Shown: positions 1-6,507, counted from the stretch's first letter. The stretch: 19,061 nt of DNA from Firmicutes bacterium UBA1768 (GCA_002315335.1 DCGW01000021.1:28339-47399), one strand, 5' to 3'. The notes: generated from the letters alone by a model not told the origin. Made by a program: numbers and translations.

Positions 1-129
1 ACGAGTCCGCAAACCCGCATAAACACTATGTTTTTCAGGCACGAGCGCACCGGGTTCACTTTTAAAGAATAGCATCCAGAATTATTCAAGAGTTTTTTTC
101 CACTTTTGGGACAAGCCTCTTTTTTGTTG

Positions 130-169
130 ACAATAGTCATGATATCAGATATGAAATTATGACTATTGT
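130..169. repeat. 11-bp inverted repeat
   Basis: The arms ACAATAGTCAT (130-140) and ATGACTATTGT (159-169) are perfect reverse complements around an 18-nt centre. No T-run follows, so it is not an intrinsic terminator. It could be an operator or the end of a small element; no function can be assigned from sequence. Confidence 0.6.
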
Positions 170-379
170 TTGAGCTTGCTGGCGATACGACGCGATTAAT
201 TCCATTGTTTTGGTCTTTACGAAATCGTATTTTAAGAAGCTTATGCGGGAGAAAGAGAAAACGAATGATATGATTTCTTTGTGTATTACATATGTTTATC
301 ATGATATGAACCTAAGTCGTCCGCGATATTACTCAATTTTCCATGCTACAATTTTAGCAAATCTCACTTTGTATTTCCA

Positions 380-419
380 CTGAAATCCTCTGCAATTTAC
401 TGCAAATCACTGCACACTT
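380..419 (+). repeat. Four 10-bp direct repeats upstream of phd-doc
   Basis: CTGAAATCCT, CTGCAATTTA, CTGCAAATCA and CTGCACACTT follow each other exactly every 10 bp, that is about one helical turn. They end about 40 bp before the phd -35 element. Such phasing would put the CTGCA motif on one face of the helix, which suggests a binding site. The low complexity of the region means chance is possible. Confidence 0.45.
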
Positions 420-455
420 ATTTTATGGCATAAATTTCAAACATCATTTTGAAAT

Positions 456-490
456 AATAGGTTGAATTTAACCTATTTCAGTCATATAAT
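456..490 (+). promoter_or_regulatory. phd-doc promoter with overlapping operator
   Basis: A -35 TTGAAT (462-467) and a -10 TATAAT (485-490) are separated by 17 bp. The palindrome AATAGGTT-N6-AACCTATT (456-463 and 470-477) covers the -35 and half the spacer. Phd-type antitoxins repress their own operon through palindromes placed like this, so it is the likely Phd/Phd-Doc operator. Confidence 0.75.
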
Positions 491-524
491 AAAAACACAA
501 TCTATATTATTGGAGGTCACTACT

Positions 525-767
525 ATGATGGTTAATACAAATTCTGTAGTTTCTATGACAGAAGCTAACCAGAATTTTTCAAAGGTCGCACGTCTCGTAG
601 ACGAAACAGGCTCAGCAATAATTATGAAAAACAATGCTCCGCGATATCTTGTTATAGACTTCAGCAGGGCTGACAAAGAAATTACAGTTCCTGACGAAGA
701 TGTGTTTACACTATCACAAAGAATAATTGCTGAAAACAAGGAAGCTTATGAGGTTCTTGCAAAATGA
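525..767 (+). CDS. phd: Phd/YefM-family antitoxin
   Basis: This is an 80-residue antitoxin of the Phd/YefM family. In this family the N-terminal half binds the operator and the C-terminal tail wraps the Doc toxin and inactivates it. The sequence shows the typical start: Ser-Val-Val-Ser-Met-Thr-Glu-Ala-Asn-Gln-Asn-Phe-Ser-Lys-Val-Ala, then Ala-Ile-Ile-Met-Lys-Asn-Asn, followed by an acidic C-terminal segment. I start it at the ATG at 525 because GGAGG lies at 512-516. A longer frame from 462 would begin inside the promoter. The stop overlaps the doc start (ATGA at 764-767), so the pair is translationally coupled, the usual antitoxin-first order. Confidence 0.88.
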   Translation: MMVNTNSVVSMTEANQNFSKVARLVDETGSAIIMKNNAPRYLVIDFSRADKEITVPDEDVFTLSQRIIAENKEAYEVLAK

Positions 768-1177
768 TCAGACTCTCTAAAAAGCAGGTTTTAATGATGC
801 ATAATCAGCTCATTGAAACAACAGGCGGCAGTAATGGTCTTCGTGACGAAGGTCTGCTTGACTCTGCACTGGAAGCTCCTTTCCAAAGTTTTGGTGGTCA
901 TGATTTATTTCCCGGTATTCAGGCTAAAGCTGCCCGTCTCGCATATGGATTAATTAAGAACCATGCTATGGATGATGGCAACAAACGTCTTGGTGTACAT
1001 ATTATGCTTGTTTTCCTCTCACTAAACGGCATAGACTTAAAATACTCCCAGAAAGAGCTTTACGAAATAATCCTCTCAGTTGCGTCAGGGACAAAAGAAT
1101 TCGATGATTTGTTACAATGGATTATTTCTCATCCCGCTCCCCCGGGGTGCAAAAACAAAGAAAAACGGCAACCTTGA
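764..1177 (+). CDS. doc: Doc-type Fic-fold toxin
   Basis: This 137-residue protein is a Doc toxin. Known Doc proteins are Fic-fold kinases that phosphorylate elongation factor Tu and stop translation. The catalytic motif reads His-Ala-Met-Asp-Asp-Gly-Asn-Lys-Arg, matching HxFx(D/N)GNKR except that Met replaces the usual Phe. The family signatures Gly-Leu-Arg-Asp-Glu-Gly-Leu-Leu-Asp-Ser-Ala and the segment after it, reading Phe-Gly-Gly, are present. It overlaps phd by 4 nt. The last roughly 12 residues (Pro-Pro-Gly-Cys-Lys-Asn-Lys-Glu-Lys-Arg-Gln-Pro) look foreign to the family and are partly encoded by the first copy of a 22-bp tandem repeat. The native C-terminus may have been replaced, probably without harm to the catalytic fold. 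Confidence 0.88.
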   Translation: MIRLSKKQVLMMHNQLIETTGGSNGLRDEGLLDSALEAPFQSFGGHDLFPGIQAKAARLAYGLIKNHAMDDGNKRLGVHIMLVFLSLNGIDLKYSQKELYEIILSVASGTKEFDDLLQWIISHPAPPGCKNKEKRQP

Positions 1178-1200
1178 TAAAGAAAAACGGCAACCTTGAT
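1157..1200 (+). repeat. 22-bp tandem duplication at the doc 3' end
   Basis: Two identical 22-bp units (1157-1178 and 1179-1200; AAAGAAAAACGG then CAACCTTGAT) lie head to tail. The doc stop codon TGA falls inside the first unit. A perfect repeat of this kind points to a recent duplication or rearrangement junction. Confidence 0.9.
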
Positions 1201-1346
1201 ATTGTATCAAAATTACCGTTCAGTTATGTGAAAGAACCCTTATTCTGATACAAATTGACCGGGTGGGTGCATTTCACACGATAGGTTTGATTTTGCTAAC
1301 AGAACCTGATATCGATTAAATAATTATTAAATTAATAGTTTTAAGT
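1201..1346. other. Unassigned spacer, possibly a mobile-element remnant
   Basis: No gene is visible between the duplication and the type III toxin-antitoxin promoter. The first part stays open in one frame up to a TGA at about 1247. A CCGGGTGGGTGCATTTCACA-like stretch near 1259-1278 is reminiscent of insertion-sequence ends, but I cannot name an element. Confidence 0.3.
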
Positions 1347-1347
1347 A

Positions 1348-1375
1348 TTGTTTTTTTCTTGAAAATGCATATAAT
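1348..1375 (+). promoter_or_regulatory. Promoter of the type III toxin-antitoxin locus
   Basis: A perfect -10 TATAAT (1370-1375) is preceded 16 bp upstream by TTGTTT (1348-1353). The predicted start near 1381-1383 falls at the first base of the antitoxin hairpin, which supports both calls. Confidence 0.6.
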
Positions 1376-1380
1376 GAAAT

Positions 1381-1505
1381 TACAGATAGAAATATCTGTA
1401 TAGCGGTTAGAGTGTCCAATCAAAATACTCGTTTAAAAGCGGTTAGATTGTCCAATTAAAACAATCGATTAACAGTTGTGGGTGGAGCAATCCATCCACT
1501 TTTTT
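1381..1505 (+). ncRNA. Type III antitoxin RNA (ToxI/AntiQ-like), two 36-nt repeats
   Basis: In type III systems the antitoxin is a repeat RNA just upstream of the toxin gene, which the toxin cuts into pseudoknotted units that inhibit it. Here an 8-bp hairpin with a GAAA loop (1381-1400) is followed by two units in exact 36-nt register (1402-1437 and 1438-1473), both beginning AGCGGTTAGA. Each can form an internal stem: GAGTG/TACTC (1410-1414 with 1426-1430) and GATTG/CAATC (1446-1450 with 1462-1466). The third pair changes from G-C to T-A between units, a compensatory change. A terminator follows (1478-1505). Unit length is close to that of known ToxI and AntiQ repeats. Function is inferred from layout and the ToxN-like gene. 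Confidence 0.8.
1478..1505 (+). terminator. Intrinsic terminator between antitoxin RNA and toxin
   Basis: GTGGGTGG (1478-1485) pairs with CCATCCAC (1492-1499) through 8 bp including one G-U, around the loop AGCAAT, followed by six T (1500-1505). A leaky terminator here is the standard arrangement that makes antitoxin RNA exceed toxin mRNA. Confidence 0.9.
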
Positions 1506-1515
1506 AGGAGGATTT

Positions 1516-2037
1516 ATGAATTGGTACGTTGTAGATAAAGATTACATTAATTATCTTACTCAATTCGACTCACGTGTAGGATATGTGGAATATGGTGATC
1601 GTTTAAAACTCCATGTTGGTATTATACTTACAATTGCAGAGTTTAATTATTACGTTCCAATTTCATCTGCCAAACCCAAGCACAAAAGAATGTCTAATAG
1701 CATTGATTTTCATAAGCTTCAGGATGAATCCGATGGTTATCTTTATGCTGTGCTGAACATTAATAATATGATTCCGGTTCCGGATAATTGTTTAACTCAA
1801 TTAAAGTATAATAATATTGAGGCATTCCGCCCATTCAACAATAAAAAAGAAAAAACCAACTATATTTATCTTCTCCAAAAGGAAAAACATTTAATTGATA
1901 AGGTTCAGGATACACTTCAACAAAAAGCAATAAAACTATATCAGAAGTGTATTGATAAGCCCGATTCCTCTCTTGCTTTAAGATGTTGCAGTTTTAAAAT
2001 ATTAGAAGAAAAATGTAAGTTATATTCTAATATATAG
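1516..2037 (+). CDS. toxN: Type III toxin, ToxN/AbiQ family endoribonuclease
   Basis: This 173-residue protein matches the ToxN/AbiQ endoribonuclease family, which cuts cellular and antitoxin RNA and often gives phage resistance by abortive infection. Recognisable parts are the N-terminal Tyr-Val-Val-Asp-Lys-Asp-Tyr-Ile-Asn-Tyr-Leu, the Val-Gly-Ile-Ile-Leu-Thr strand, the Pro-Ile-Ser-Ser-Ala-Lys-Pro-Lys-His-Lys motif near residues 49-58, and Leu-Asn-Ile-Asn-Asn-Met-Ile-Pro-Val near 78-86. The length is usual. Translation starts at the ATG at 1516 after AGGAGG (1506-1511), which immediately follows the T-run of the antitoxin terminator. The gene is AT-rich and Lys-rich compared with the metabolic genes to the right, consistent with transfer. 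Confidence 0.88.
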   Translation: MNWYVVDKDYINYLTQFDSRVGYVEYGDRLKLHVGIILTIAEFNYYVPISSAKPKHKRMSNSIDFHKLQDESDGYLYAVLNINNMIPVPDNCLTQLKYNNIEAFRPFNNKKEKTNYIYLLQKEKHLIDKVQDTLQQKAIKLYQKCIDKPDSSLALRCCSFKILEEKCKLYSNI

Positions 2038-2064
2038 CCAGACCTATTATTTGATAACACAACA

Positions 2065-2100
2065 AAAGCCCGTAAGTATTAACACCTACGGACTTTCTTT
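2065..2100 (+). terminator. Terminator after toxN
   Basis: AAAGCCCGTA (2065-2074) pairs with TACGGACTTT (2087-2096) with one mismatch, followed by a T-rich run (CTTTCTTTTT). It lies 28 bp after the toxN stop. Confidence 0.75.
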
Positions 2101-2118
2101 TTCCTTATTATTCACCCC

Positions 2119-2310
2119 TCAATCTCTATCCCGCTGAAGAAGCAGAATACCGAGGTTCACCCCCCTTTTTACCACAACGCTGTGGACGATGGTAAGCCGG
2201 AGGCAGTCATCAAACTCTGTAATCAGCTCTTCTTTTTCTGACAAATCCTGAAGGCGTAGTTTTACCGTCCTGTTTTGCGAATACTCCGTTCTAAGGTGAT
2301 GTATTAGCTG
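2119..2310 (-). pseudogene. Probable serine-recombinase C-terminal remnant
   Basis: On the minus strand a 63-codon open stretch with no start codon reads through Val-Lys-Leu-Arg-Leu-Gln-Asp-Leu-Ser-Glu-Lys-Glu-Glu-Leu, then Glu-Phe-Asp-Asp and Thr-Ile-Val-His-Ser-Val-Val-Val. This resembles the last part of large serine recombinases, where an acidic Glu-Phe-Asp segment precedes a Val-rich strand. The upstream catalytic part is missing and the neighbouring radical SAM gene ends directly beside it, so this would be a leftover of a lost mobile element. The assignment is from memory of the family and is uncertain. Confidence 0.45.
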
Positions 2311-2311
2311 A

Positions 2312-3190
2312 TTATCCTGTTATCATTTTTTGTATCAGTTTTTCAACCTTATCTTTTTTCGCAAATAATGTACATCCTCCGACATGGTCATCTTTCAGAA
2401 AATTTCCGGCCTGCAAGGCACTGAATAAAGGTGACTTCAGAGCCTCTCTGACGGATGTTTCTTTTACATTTATATCAGAAAACGGCGAAAACGGACAAGG
2501 CTCTGCTCCACCTCGCGAATTGATATGAAAAAAACCTCTTCCGGCAGCGACGCATCCTTCTGATGTTTTTTCATCACCTGGGAAGGAAATAAAAACCATT
2601 TCAGGAGTATCTCTGCGAAGTCTCGCGACCTCCTCTCGCAGGAAGCTCTGATGGTTTTCGTTTAATGTGAGATGACCACTATCCGCAATTACAGGCACCA
2701 GATTATGATATTCAGAAAACAGTTCAAAGTACTCATCGTTCATAAATACTCCATTTGTAAATATCGGAAAAAATATATTCGGAATTTTTACAGCCTCAAG
2801 TATTACGTCTTTTCTCAATAAAGGTTCTCCTCCAGCAAGCAGAATAAAGCTAATTCCAAGTTTTTCTGATTCACTGAATATTTTATACCATTCACCAGCT
2901 GTTAATTGATTTGAGGGTGCACAATCATCTGTTTCTCCATTCTCTCTGGAATAACATCCCTTACAATGAAGATTGCAACGGCTTGTAATACTCGCAATTA
3001 AGAATGGAGGTATATGTTCACCTCTTCTCTCAGCTGAAGCACGTATTACCGAGGCCTTTTTCGAAGCGACAGCAAAGTTTGCAAGAAACGCTGCCTGTTC
3101 AGGATGTTTAAATGCTGCACGAACAGCCTCCTTTACTACACGCTCTACACCATCTGACATATACTTTTGAATATCAAACTCATTACCCAT
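2312..3190 (-). CDS. Radical SAM protein with apparent internal deletion
   Basis: This 292-residue protein has the radical SAM [4Fe-4S] motif Cys72-x3-Cys76-x2-Cys79 (Arg-Cys-Asn-Leu-His-Cys-Lys-Gly-Cys-Tyr) and the Gly-Gly-Glu-Pro SAM-binding motif near residues 120-123. Its C-terminal region holds Gly-Cys-Val-Ala-Ala-Gly-Arg-Gly-Phe-Phe-His-Ile-Asn and Glu-Pro-Cys-Pro-Phe-Ser-Pro, typical of a clostridial family of SPASM-like radical SAM proteins of unknown substrate. Relatives as I remember them carry about 60-70 more residues between the strand at Leu-Val-Pro-Val (164-167) and Ala-Asp-Ser-Gly-His-Leu (169-174). Here the two are fused in frame, so part of the barrel seems lost and activity is doubtful. 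The upstream Shine-Dalgarno match is weak. It sits alone between a tRNA terminator and a recombinase remnant. Confidence 0.75.
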   Translation of the reverse strand: MGNEFDIQKYMSDGVERVVKEAVRAAFKHPEQAAFLANFAVASKKASVIRASAERRGEHIPPFLIASITSRCNLHCKGCYSRENGETDDCAPSNQLTAGEWYKIFSESEKLGISFILLAGGEPLLRKDVILEAVKIPNIFFPIFTNGVFMNDEYFELFSEYHNLVPVIADSGHLTLNENHQSFLREEVARLRRDTPEMVFISFPGDEKTSEGCVAAGRGFFHINSRGGAEPCPFSPFSDINVKETSVREALKSPLFSALQAGNFLKDDHVGGCTLFAKKDKVEKLIQKMITG

Positions 3191-3247
3191 TTATTCACAC
3201 CACCATTGTTTTTGGAAAATGCTTTTCATTTCTACTATTTCAAATCG

Positions 3248-3279
3248 CAAAAATCCCCAAAACTCATCGTTTCGGGGAT
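3248..3279 (-). terminator. Terminator of the tRNA operon
   Basis: Read on the minus strand, ATCCCC-G-AAAC pairs with GTTT-T-GGGGAT through an 11-bp stem (one G-U) around GATGA and is followed by five T. It lies 9 bp after the CCA end of the last tRNA. Confidence 0.88.
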
Positions 3280-3288
3280 ACATATGCA

Positions 3289-3364
3289 TGGTTGCGGAGA
3301 GAGGATTCGAACCTCTGACCTTCGGGTTATGAGCCCGACAAGCTACCAACTGCTCCACTCCGCG
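3289..3364 (-). tRNA. tRNA-fMet (CAT), initiator
   Basis: The minus strand folds into a full cloverleaf with encoded CCA. The anticodon loop is CTCATAA (CAT). Initiator features are present: the first base C faces A at position 72 (no pair), and the anticodon stem ends with three G-C pairs (GGG/CCC). The T arm holds GGTTCGAATC. Confidence 0.95.
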
Positions 3365-3373
3365 ATATTAAAT

Positions 3374-3461
3374 TGGTGCCGGGGACCGGGGTCGAACCGG
3401 TACGAGATAAAATCTCACGGGATTTTAAGTCCCGGGCGTCTGCCAATTCCGCCACCCCGGC
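3374..3461 (-). tRNA. tRNA-Leu (TAA)
   Basis: An 88-nt cloverleaf with GCCGGGG/CCCCGGC acceptor stem, encoded CCA, anticodon TAA in a CTTAAAA loop, and a long class II variable arm (TGAGATTTTATCTCG), as expected for leucine. Confidence 0.95.
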
Positions 3462-3471
3462 GGATAAAAAA

Positions 3472-3546
<75 letters not shown>

Positions 3547-3573
3547 ACAACGCGCTTTTCAGCGACAAGAGTT

Positions 3574-3602
3574 ATTATACTTGTTAACACCTTCTCTGTC
3601 AA
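3574..3602 (-). promoter_or_regulatory. Consensus promoter of the tRNA operon
   Basis: On the minus strand TTGACA (3602-3597) and TATAAT (3579-3574) are both perfect consensus and separated by exactly 17 bp. The -10 lies 27 bp before tRNA-Asn, as expected for a strong stable-RNA promoter. Confidence 0.93.
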
Positions 3603-3636
3603 GAGAAAACAACAAAAATCCGCATTTTTTTCAATA

Positions 3637-3682
3637 TGGTGTCCATTGCAGCAAGCCGGAATAACCGCCCCAACAGACACCA
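3637..3682. repeat. Inverted repeat between xdhC and the tRNA operon
   Basis: TGGTGTC (3637-3643) and GACACCA (3676-3682) are perfect reverse complements; ATAT/ATAT can extend the stem with a small bulge. It lies just beyond the xdhC stop. There is no T-run on the minus strand, so terminator function is uncertain; it could be a processing or stabilising stem for the mRNA 3' end. Confidence 0.4.
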
Positions 3683-3702
3683 CATATACTATACAAAAGC
3701 TC

Positions 3703-4743
3703 CTATCCCAAACGCCTTTCCGAAATAAGCTCAGCGACTATGCTGACTGCGATTTCCTGCGGGGTTTTCGCCCCTATTTTAATACCGATAGGGCAATGAA
3801 CCGACTCGAGCTTTGCCCTCTCTGCGCCCTCGCATACGAGCATATCGTAAATCCTGTCTCTCTTCGACTTACTGCCTATCATTCCGAGATAAGCCGGCTT
3901 CTTGTCGAGAGCCCACCTGAGTACCGACTTGTCGCCCGCATGACCCCTTGTGATAATCAAAATATATGTGTTGGAATTAACCGGAAGGTCAGGCATGCTG
4001 TCAAAGCTTCCTATAACCATGCACTCACAGCCTGGGAACCGCTCCTCGTTCGCAAATTCAGCCCTGTCATCCACAACGGTAACCTTGAAGTCAAGACCCA
4101 CCGCAAGCCTTGCCACCTCTAAAGAAACATGGCCGCCCCCGAAAAGATAAATATGCCCGGCGGTTTCAAGGCTGTCAACTATATAGCGATGGCCCTTTTC
4201 CCTGTCAGCCTCCTCCTGAATGGCAATTCTTACCGGATTTGCCAGCATTTCCCTTTTTACATTTGAGCCCTCTTCAAAGCTTCCAAAAATACCCTCGTCC
4301 TCAACATTGAGAACAATCGAGCACTGTAAAGACTCTCCATCAGCTTTAATCGAATAAACAAACCAGGCTTTTTTCTGATGCAGTACAGCATCCTCAGCCC
4401 TCGCAAAGATTTCGGCATTTTCCCCCTCATTTGCATCAATATAGGCAATAAGAACCTCTGTCTCGCCGCCGCAAATAAACTCCGAAACGGCTGCCTCTTC
4501 CGAATTGAGGTTGTAATACTTTATCGTCGGTCTTTTGTCCGCAAATGTAATCCTTCTTGCAAAATCAATCACATCAGCCTCGACTCCGCCCCCTCCGATA
4601 GTTCCTGTTATCTCTTCCTGAGTTATTATCATTCTCGCGCCCACTCCCGACGGAGCAGAACCGGTCTTAGAAACTATTGCCGCATAAACAAAGCTTCTGC
4701 CCTCTTCAAGCAGCTTGCTCGCTGTTCTAAATACTTCCTGCAA
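3703..4743 (-). CDS. xdhC: XdhC/CoxI-family molybdenum hydroxylase maturation protein
   Basis: This is a 346-residue XdhC/CoxI-type protein. Family members bind sulfurated molybdenum cofactor and insert it into xanthine dehydrogenase. The N-terminal XdhC domain shows Gly-Ser-Ala-Pro-Ser-Gly-Val-Gly-Ala-Arg-Met and Gly-Thr-Ile-Gly-Gly-Gly-Gly-Val-Glu-Ala. The C-terminal Rossmann-like domain shows Leu-Phe-Gly-Gly-Gly-His-Val-Ser-Leu-Glu-Val-Ala and ends with Pro-Ile-Gly-Ile-Lys-Ile-Gly-Ala-Lys-Thr-Pro-Gln-Glu-Ile-Ala. I choose the TTG at 4743 because GGAGGA lies 6 nt before it; a TTG 18 nt upstream has no such site. It is the last gene of the operon yqeC-lysR-yqeB-xdhC, 61 bp after yqeB. Beside yqeB and yqeC it probably serves a selenium-dependent hydroxylase. 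Confidence 0.9.
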   Translation of the reverse strand: MQEVFRTASKLLEEGRSFVYAAIVSKTGSAPSGVGARMIITQEEITGTIGGGGVEADVIDFARRITFADKRPTIKYYNLNSEEAAVSEFICGGETEVLIAYIDANEGENAEIFARAEDAVLHQKKAWFVYSIKADGESLQCSIVLNVEDEGIFGSFEEGSNVKREMLANPVRIAIQEEADREKGHRYIVDSLETAGHIYLFGGGHVSLEVARLAVGLDFKVTVVDDRAEFANEERFPGCECMVIGSFDSMPDLPVNSNTYILIITRGHAGDKSVLRWALDKKPAYLGMIGSKSKRDRIYDMLVCEGAERAKLESVHCPIGIKIGAKTPQEIAVSIVAELISERRLG

Positions 4744-4804
4744 AACACTTCCTCCATTCAACCCAAATCATCACTTGAAAACTTCGGTCAAAAATATTAT
4801 CTGA

Positions 4805-5611
4805 CTACCACAATTTTTTCGCCTGCAGCGCCCACCTGACAACAGCCTCCAAAACTCCGCCGCCAACCGCAAGCGCCTTATCTGAAATTTCAAAGCAATA
4901 TTGATATTCGCTTCTGGCATCTATATCTCCGCACTTCATTCCGGGCTTCACATACACCCCCTCCTGAAGCATACCTCTTATCAGGCCCGGCATTTTTGCA
5001 TAAATAACTGCTCCACCGCTCTCTGCCACGGCCTCGCCTTCTTCGACTGTATCACCTATTGACCTCAGCGGTTTAAACTCGCCCTCAGCCTCAGCTCTGA
5101 TTATCCTCTCCTTGCTGTAACCTCCAATTTCTCCCGGAACCCCGGTATTTGGAATTGCACTGCCCTCTTCAATAACCCTTCCGAGGTAATGACCACGCTT
5201 GGTTTCTATTACGCAATGGCAGTCCTTTCCGGCGGTAAAGCCTGGTCCCACCCCGATAACGAGAGGCGCAATATCAATGCTTGTTCCCAGATTTTTCTTA
5301 GCCAGAATCGCATCAACCACAACATCAGGCTTTAGAGCTTCGATAATCTTTGCGTCTTCATCAACCACAACAGGAATATCGCCGTTTTCAATGCAGGCCT
5401 TTACAGCTTTACAGTCTTCACAAAGCACAGCCTCAACACCTTCAACCTCGCAGCGGCACTCGTAAACCGCCCTTGAAAAAGCAACGGTTCTTCTTACTGT
5501 AGTCGGCACTGCTGTCTCAGTCATTACCACAGCAAAGCCGCATTTTTTCAGTCTGTATGCTATTCCGGTGGCAATATCTCCCGCCCCCTTGATAAGCACA
5601 GTTTTATCCAT
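4805..5611 (-). CDS. yqeB: Selenium-dependent molybdenum hydroxylase accessory protein YqeB
   Basis: This 268-residue protein matches the YqeB family (EF2563-like) that occurs with selenium-dependent molybdenum hydroxylases. Its exact reaction is not known to me; it is thought to help make or insert the selenium-containing cofactor. The N-terminus has a nucleotide-binding-like Gly-Ala-Gly-Asp-Ile-Ala-Thr-Gly motif (residues 9-16). Cys53, Cys55, Cys64 and Cys67 form a small cluster, followed by Val-Val-Asp-Ala-Ile-Leu-Ala-Lys-Lys-Asn and Gly-Val-Gly-Pro-Gly-Phe-Thr-Ala-Gly-Lys-Asp. The ATG shares one base with the lysR stop (TAATG) and follows AGGAGG, so it is coupled to lysR translation. Confidence 0.9.
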   Translation of the reverse strand: MDKTVLIKGAGDIATGIAYRLKKCGFAVVMTETAVPTTVRRTVAFSRAVYECRCEVEGVEAVLCEDCKAVKACIENGDIPVVVDEDAKIIEALKPDVVVDAILAKKNLGTSIDIAPLVIGVGPGFTAGKDCHCVIETKRGHYLGRVIEEGSAIPNTGVPGEIGGYSKERIIRAEAEGEFKPLRSIGDTVEEGEAVAESGGAVIYAKMPGLIRGMLQEGVYVKPGMKCGDIDARSEYQYCFEISDKALAVGGGVLEAVVRWALQAKKLW

Positions 5612-6507
5612 TATTTTCCTCCTGCATTATTGATAAGAAACCCTATGAAATCCTCTGCCGCAGCCGATAACGCAAAGTCCTTTCTCATTGCTATATAAAA
5701 GCTCCTTCCGCCCGACAGCTCTTCTGGCTCGAAAATCAAAAGCTCTCCGCGTTTAGCCTCTTCAACCACAGACAGCGCTGAAACTATTGAAATTCCAAGT
5801 CCTCTTTTTATACACATCTTGATAGCTTCCATGTCATTCATATAGGCAGCTACATTTAAATCATTGACCGAAATCCCCATTTTTGAAAGAAGATTTTCAG
5901 CCTCCTTCTTTGTACCCGAGCTTCTTTCTCTAAGAATAACAGGCTCTTTAAGAAGAGTCAACAGGTCTGCACCGCCTTCTTTTAGCTTTAGATAGTGCTT
6001 TTCAGGAGGCGCGCATATGACAAGCCTGTCCTTCAGAAGCTCAAGATAATTAACTCTATCCGAGTATTCCGCGGAACCGACAACTCCTATATCTGCGCTT
6101 CCCTCAACGAGTCTATCAACAGCTCTCCCGCTATCGGACTGGCTTACGCTTATCGTCACTCCAGGCTTGAGTGCCTTATACTTTGCAATCACATTCGGCA
6201 GTATATAAGCTGAAGGAATTGTCGACGCACTTATTCGGATAACTGTAGTACTGTTATTTCTGATCTCATCGAGAGCTCTCTGTCTGAGCTTCAGCATATT
6301 AAGCGCATATTCATACAGCCGGTAGCCTTCTTCTGTGATATGCAGTTGCCTCGTAGTTCTGATAATGAGCTCCCTGCCAACCTCGGCCTCGATATCTCTT
6401 ATATGACTGCTGATTGTGGGCTGACTCAAATGCAGCGCCTCTGCCGCCTGAGAAAAGCTCTTATGCTCAACCACAGCAGTAAATGCTTCTATTTGTCTGA
6501 AGTCCAT
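5611..6507 (-). CDS. LysR-family regulator, selenium metabolism-associated type
   Basis: This 298-residue protein is a LysR-type regulator. The N-terminal winged helix-turn-helix reads Ser-Phe-Ser-Gln-Ala-Ala-Glu-Ala-Leu-His-Leu-Ser-Gln-Pro-Thr-Ile-Ser near residues 17-33. A periplasmic-binding-protein-like effector domain follows from about residue 90 (Ile-Arg-Ile-Ser-Ala-Ser-Thr-Ile-Pro). It lies inside the selenium accessory operon: its start overlaps yqeC by 19 bp and its stop overlaps yqeB by 1 bp, so regulator and maturation proteins are made together. I recall a LysR subfamily named for its link with selenium metabolism, and context fits it. The likely target is the divergent yqeC-yedE region, including its own operon. 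The effector is unknown. Confidence 0.85.
   Translation of the reverse strand: MDFRQIEAFTAVVEHKSFSQAAEALHLSQPTISSHIRDIEAEVGRELIIRTTRQLHITEEGYRLYEYALNMLKLRQRALDEIRNNSTTVIRISASTIPSAYILPNVIAKYKALKPGVTISVSQSDSGRAVDRLVEGSADIGVVGSAEYSDRVNYLELLKDRLVICAPPEKHYLKLKEGGADLLTLLKEPVILRERSSGTKKEAENLLSKMGISVNDLNVAAYMNDMEAIKMCIKRGLGISIVSALSVVEEAKRGELLIFEPEELSGGRSFYIAMRKDFALSAAAEDFIGFLINNAGGK

Larger units (their letters stand above)
1..461. other. AT-rich region without a recognisable gene
   Basis: I see no credible gene before the phd promoter. One frame on the plus strand stays open from about 174 to 382. It contains a possible 46-residue peptide from an ATG at 246, but there is no ribosome-binding site and I recognise no family, so it may be a decayed coding remnant. 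The stretch also holds an inverted repeat (130-169) and a 10-bp periodic repeat (380-419), listed separately. Everything before about 110 could be the tail of an upstream gene or its intergenic DNA. Confidence 0.5.

Noticed and set aside
380..419. CRISPR array
   Set aside because: The units are 10 bp with no spacers and no cas genes nearby.
1402..1473. CRISPR or simple tandem repeat
   Set aside because: Two 36-nt units with compensatory changes, a terminator and a ToxN-like gene fit a type III antitoxin RNA much better.
3637..3682. Terminator of the xdhC operon
   Set aside because: The 7-bp stem has a 32-nt loop and no T-run on the minus strand; listed only as an inverted repeat.
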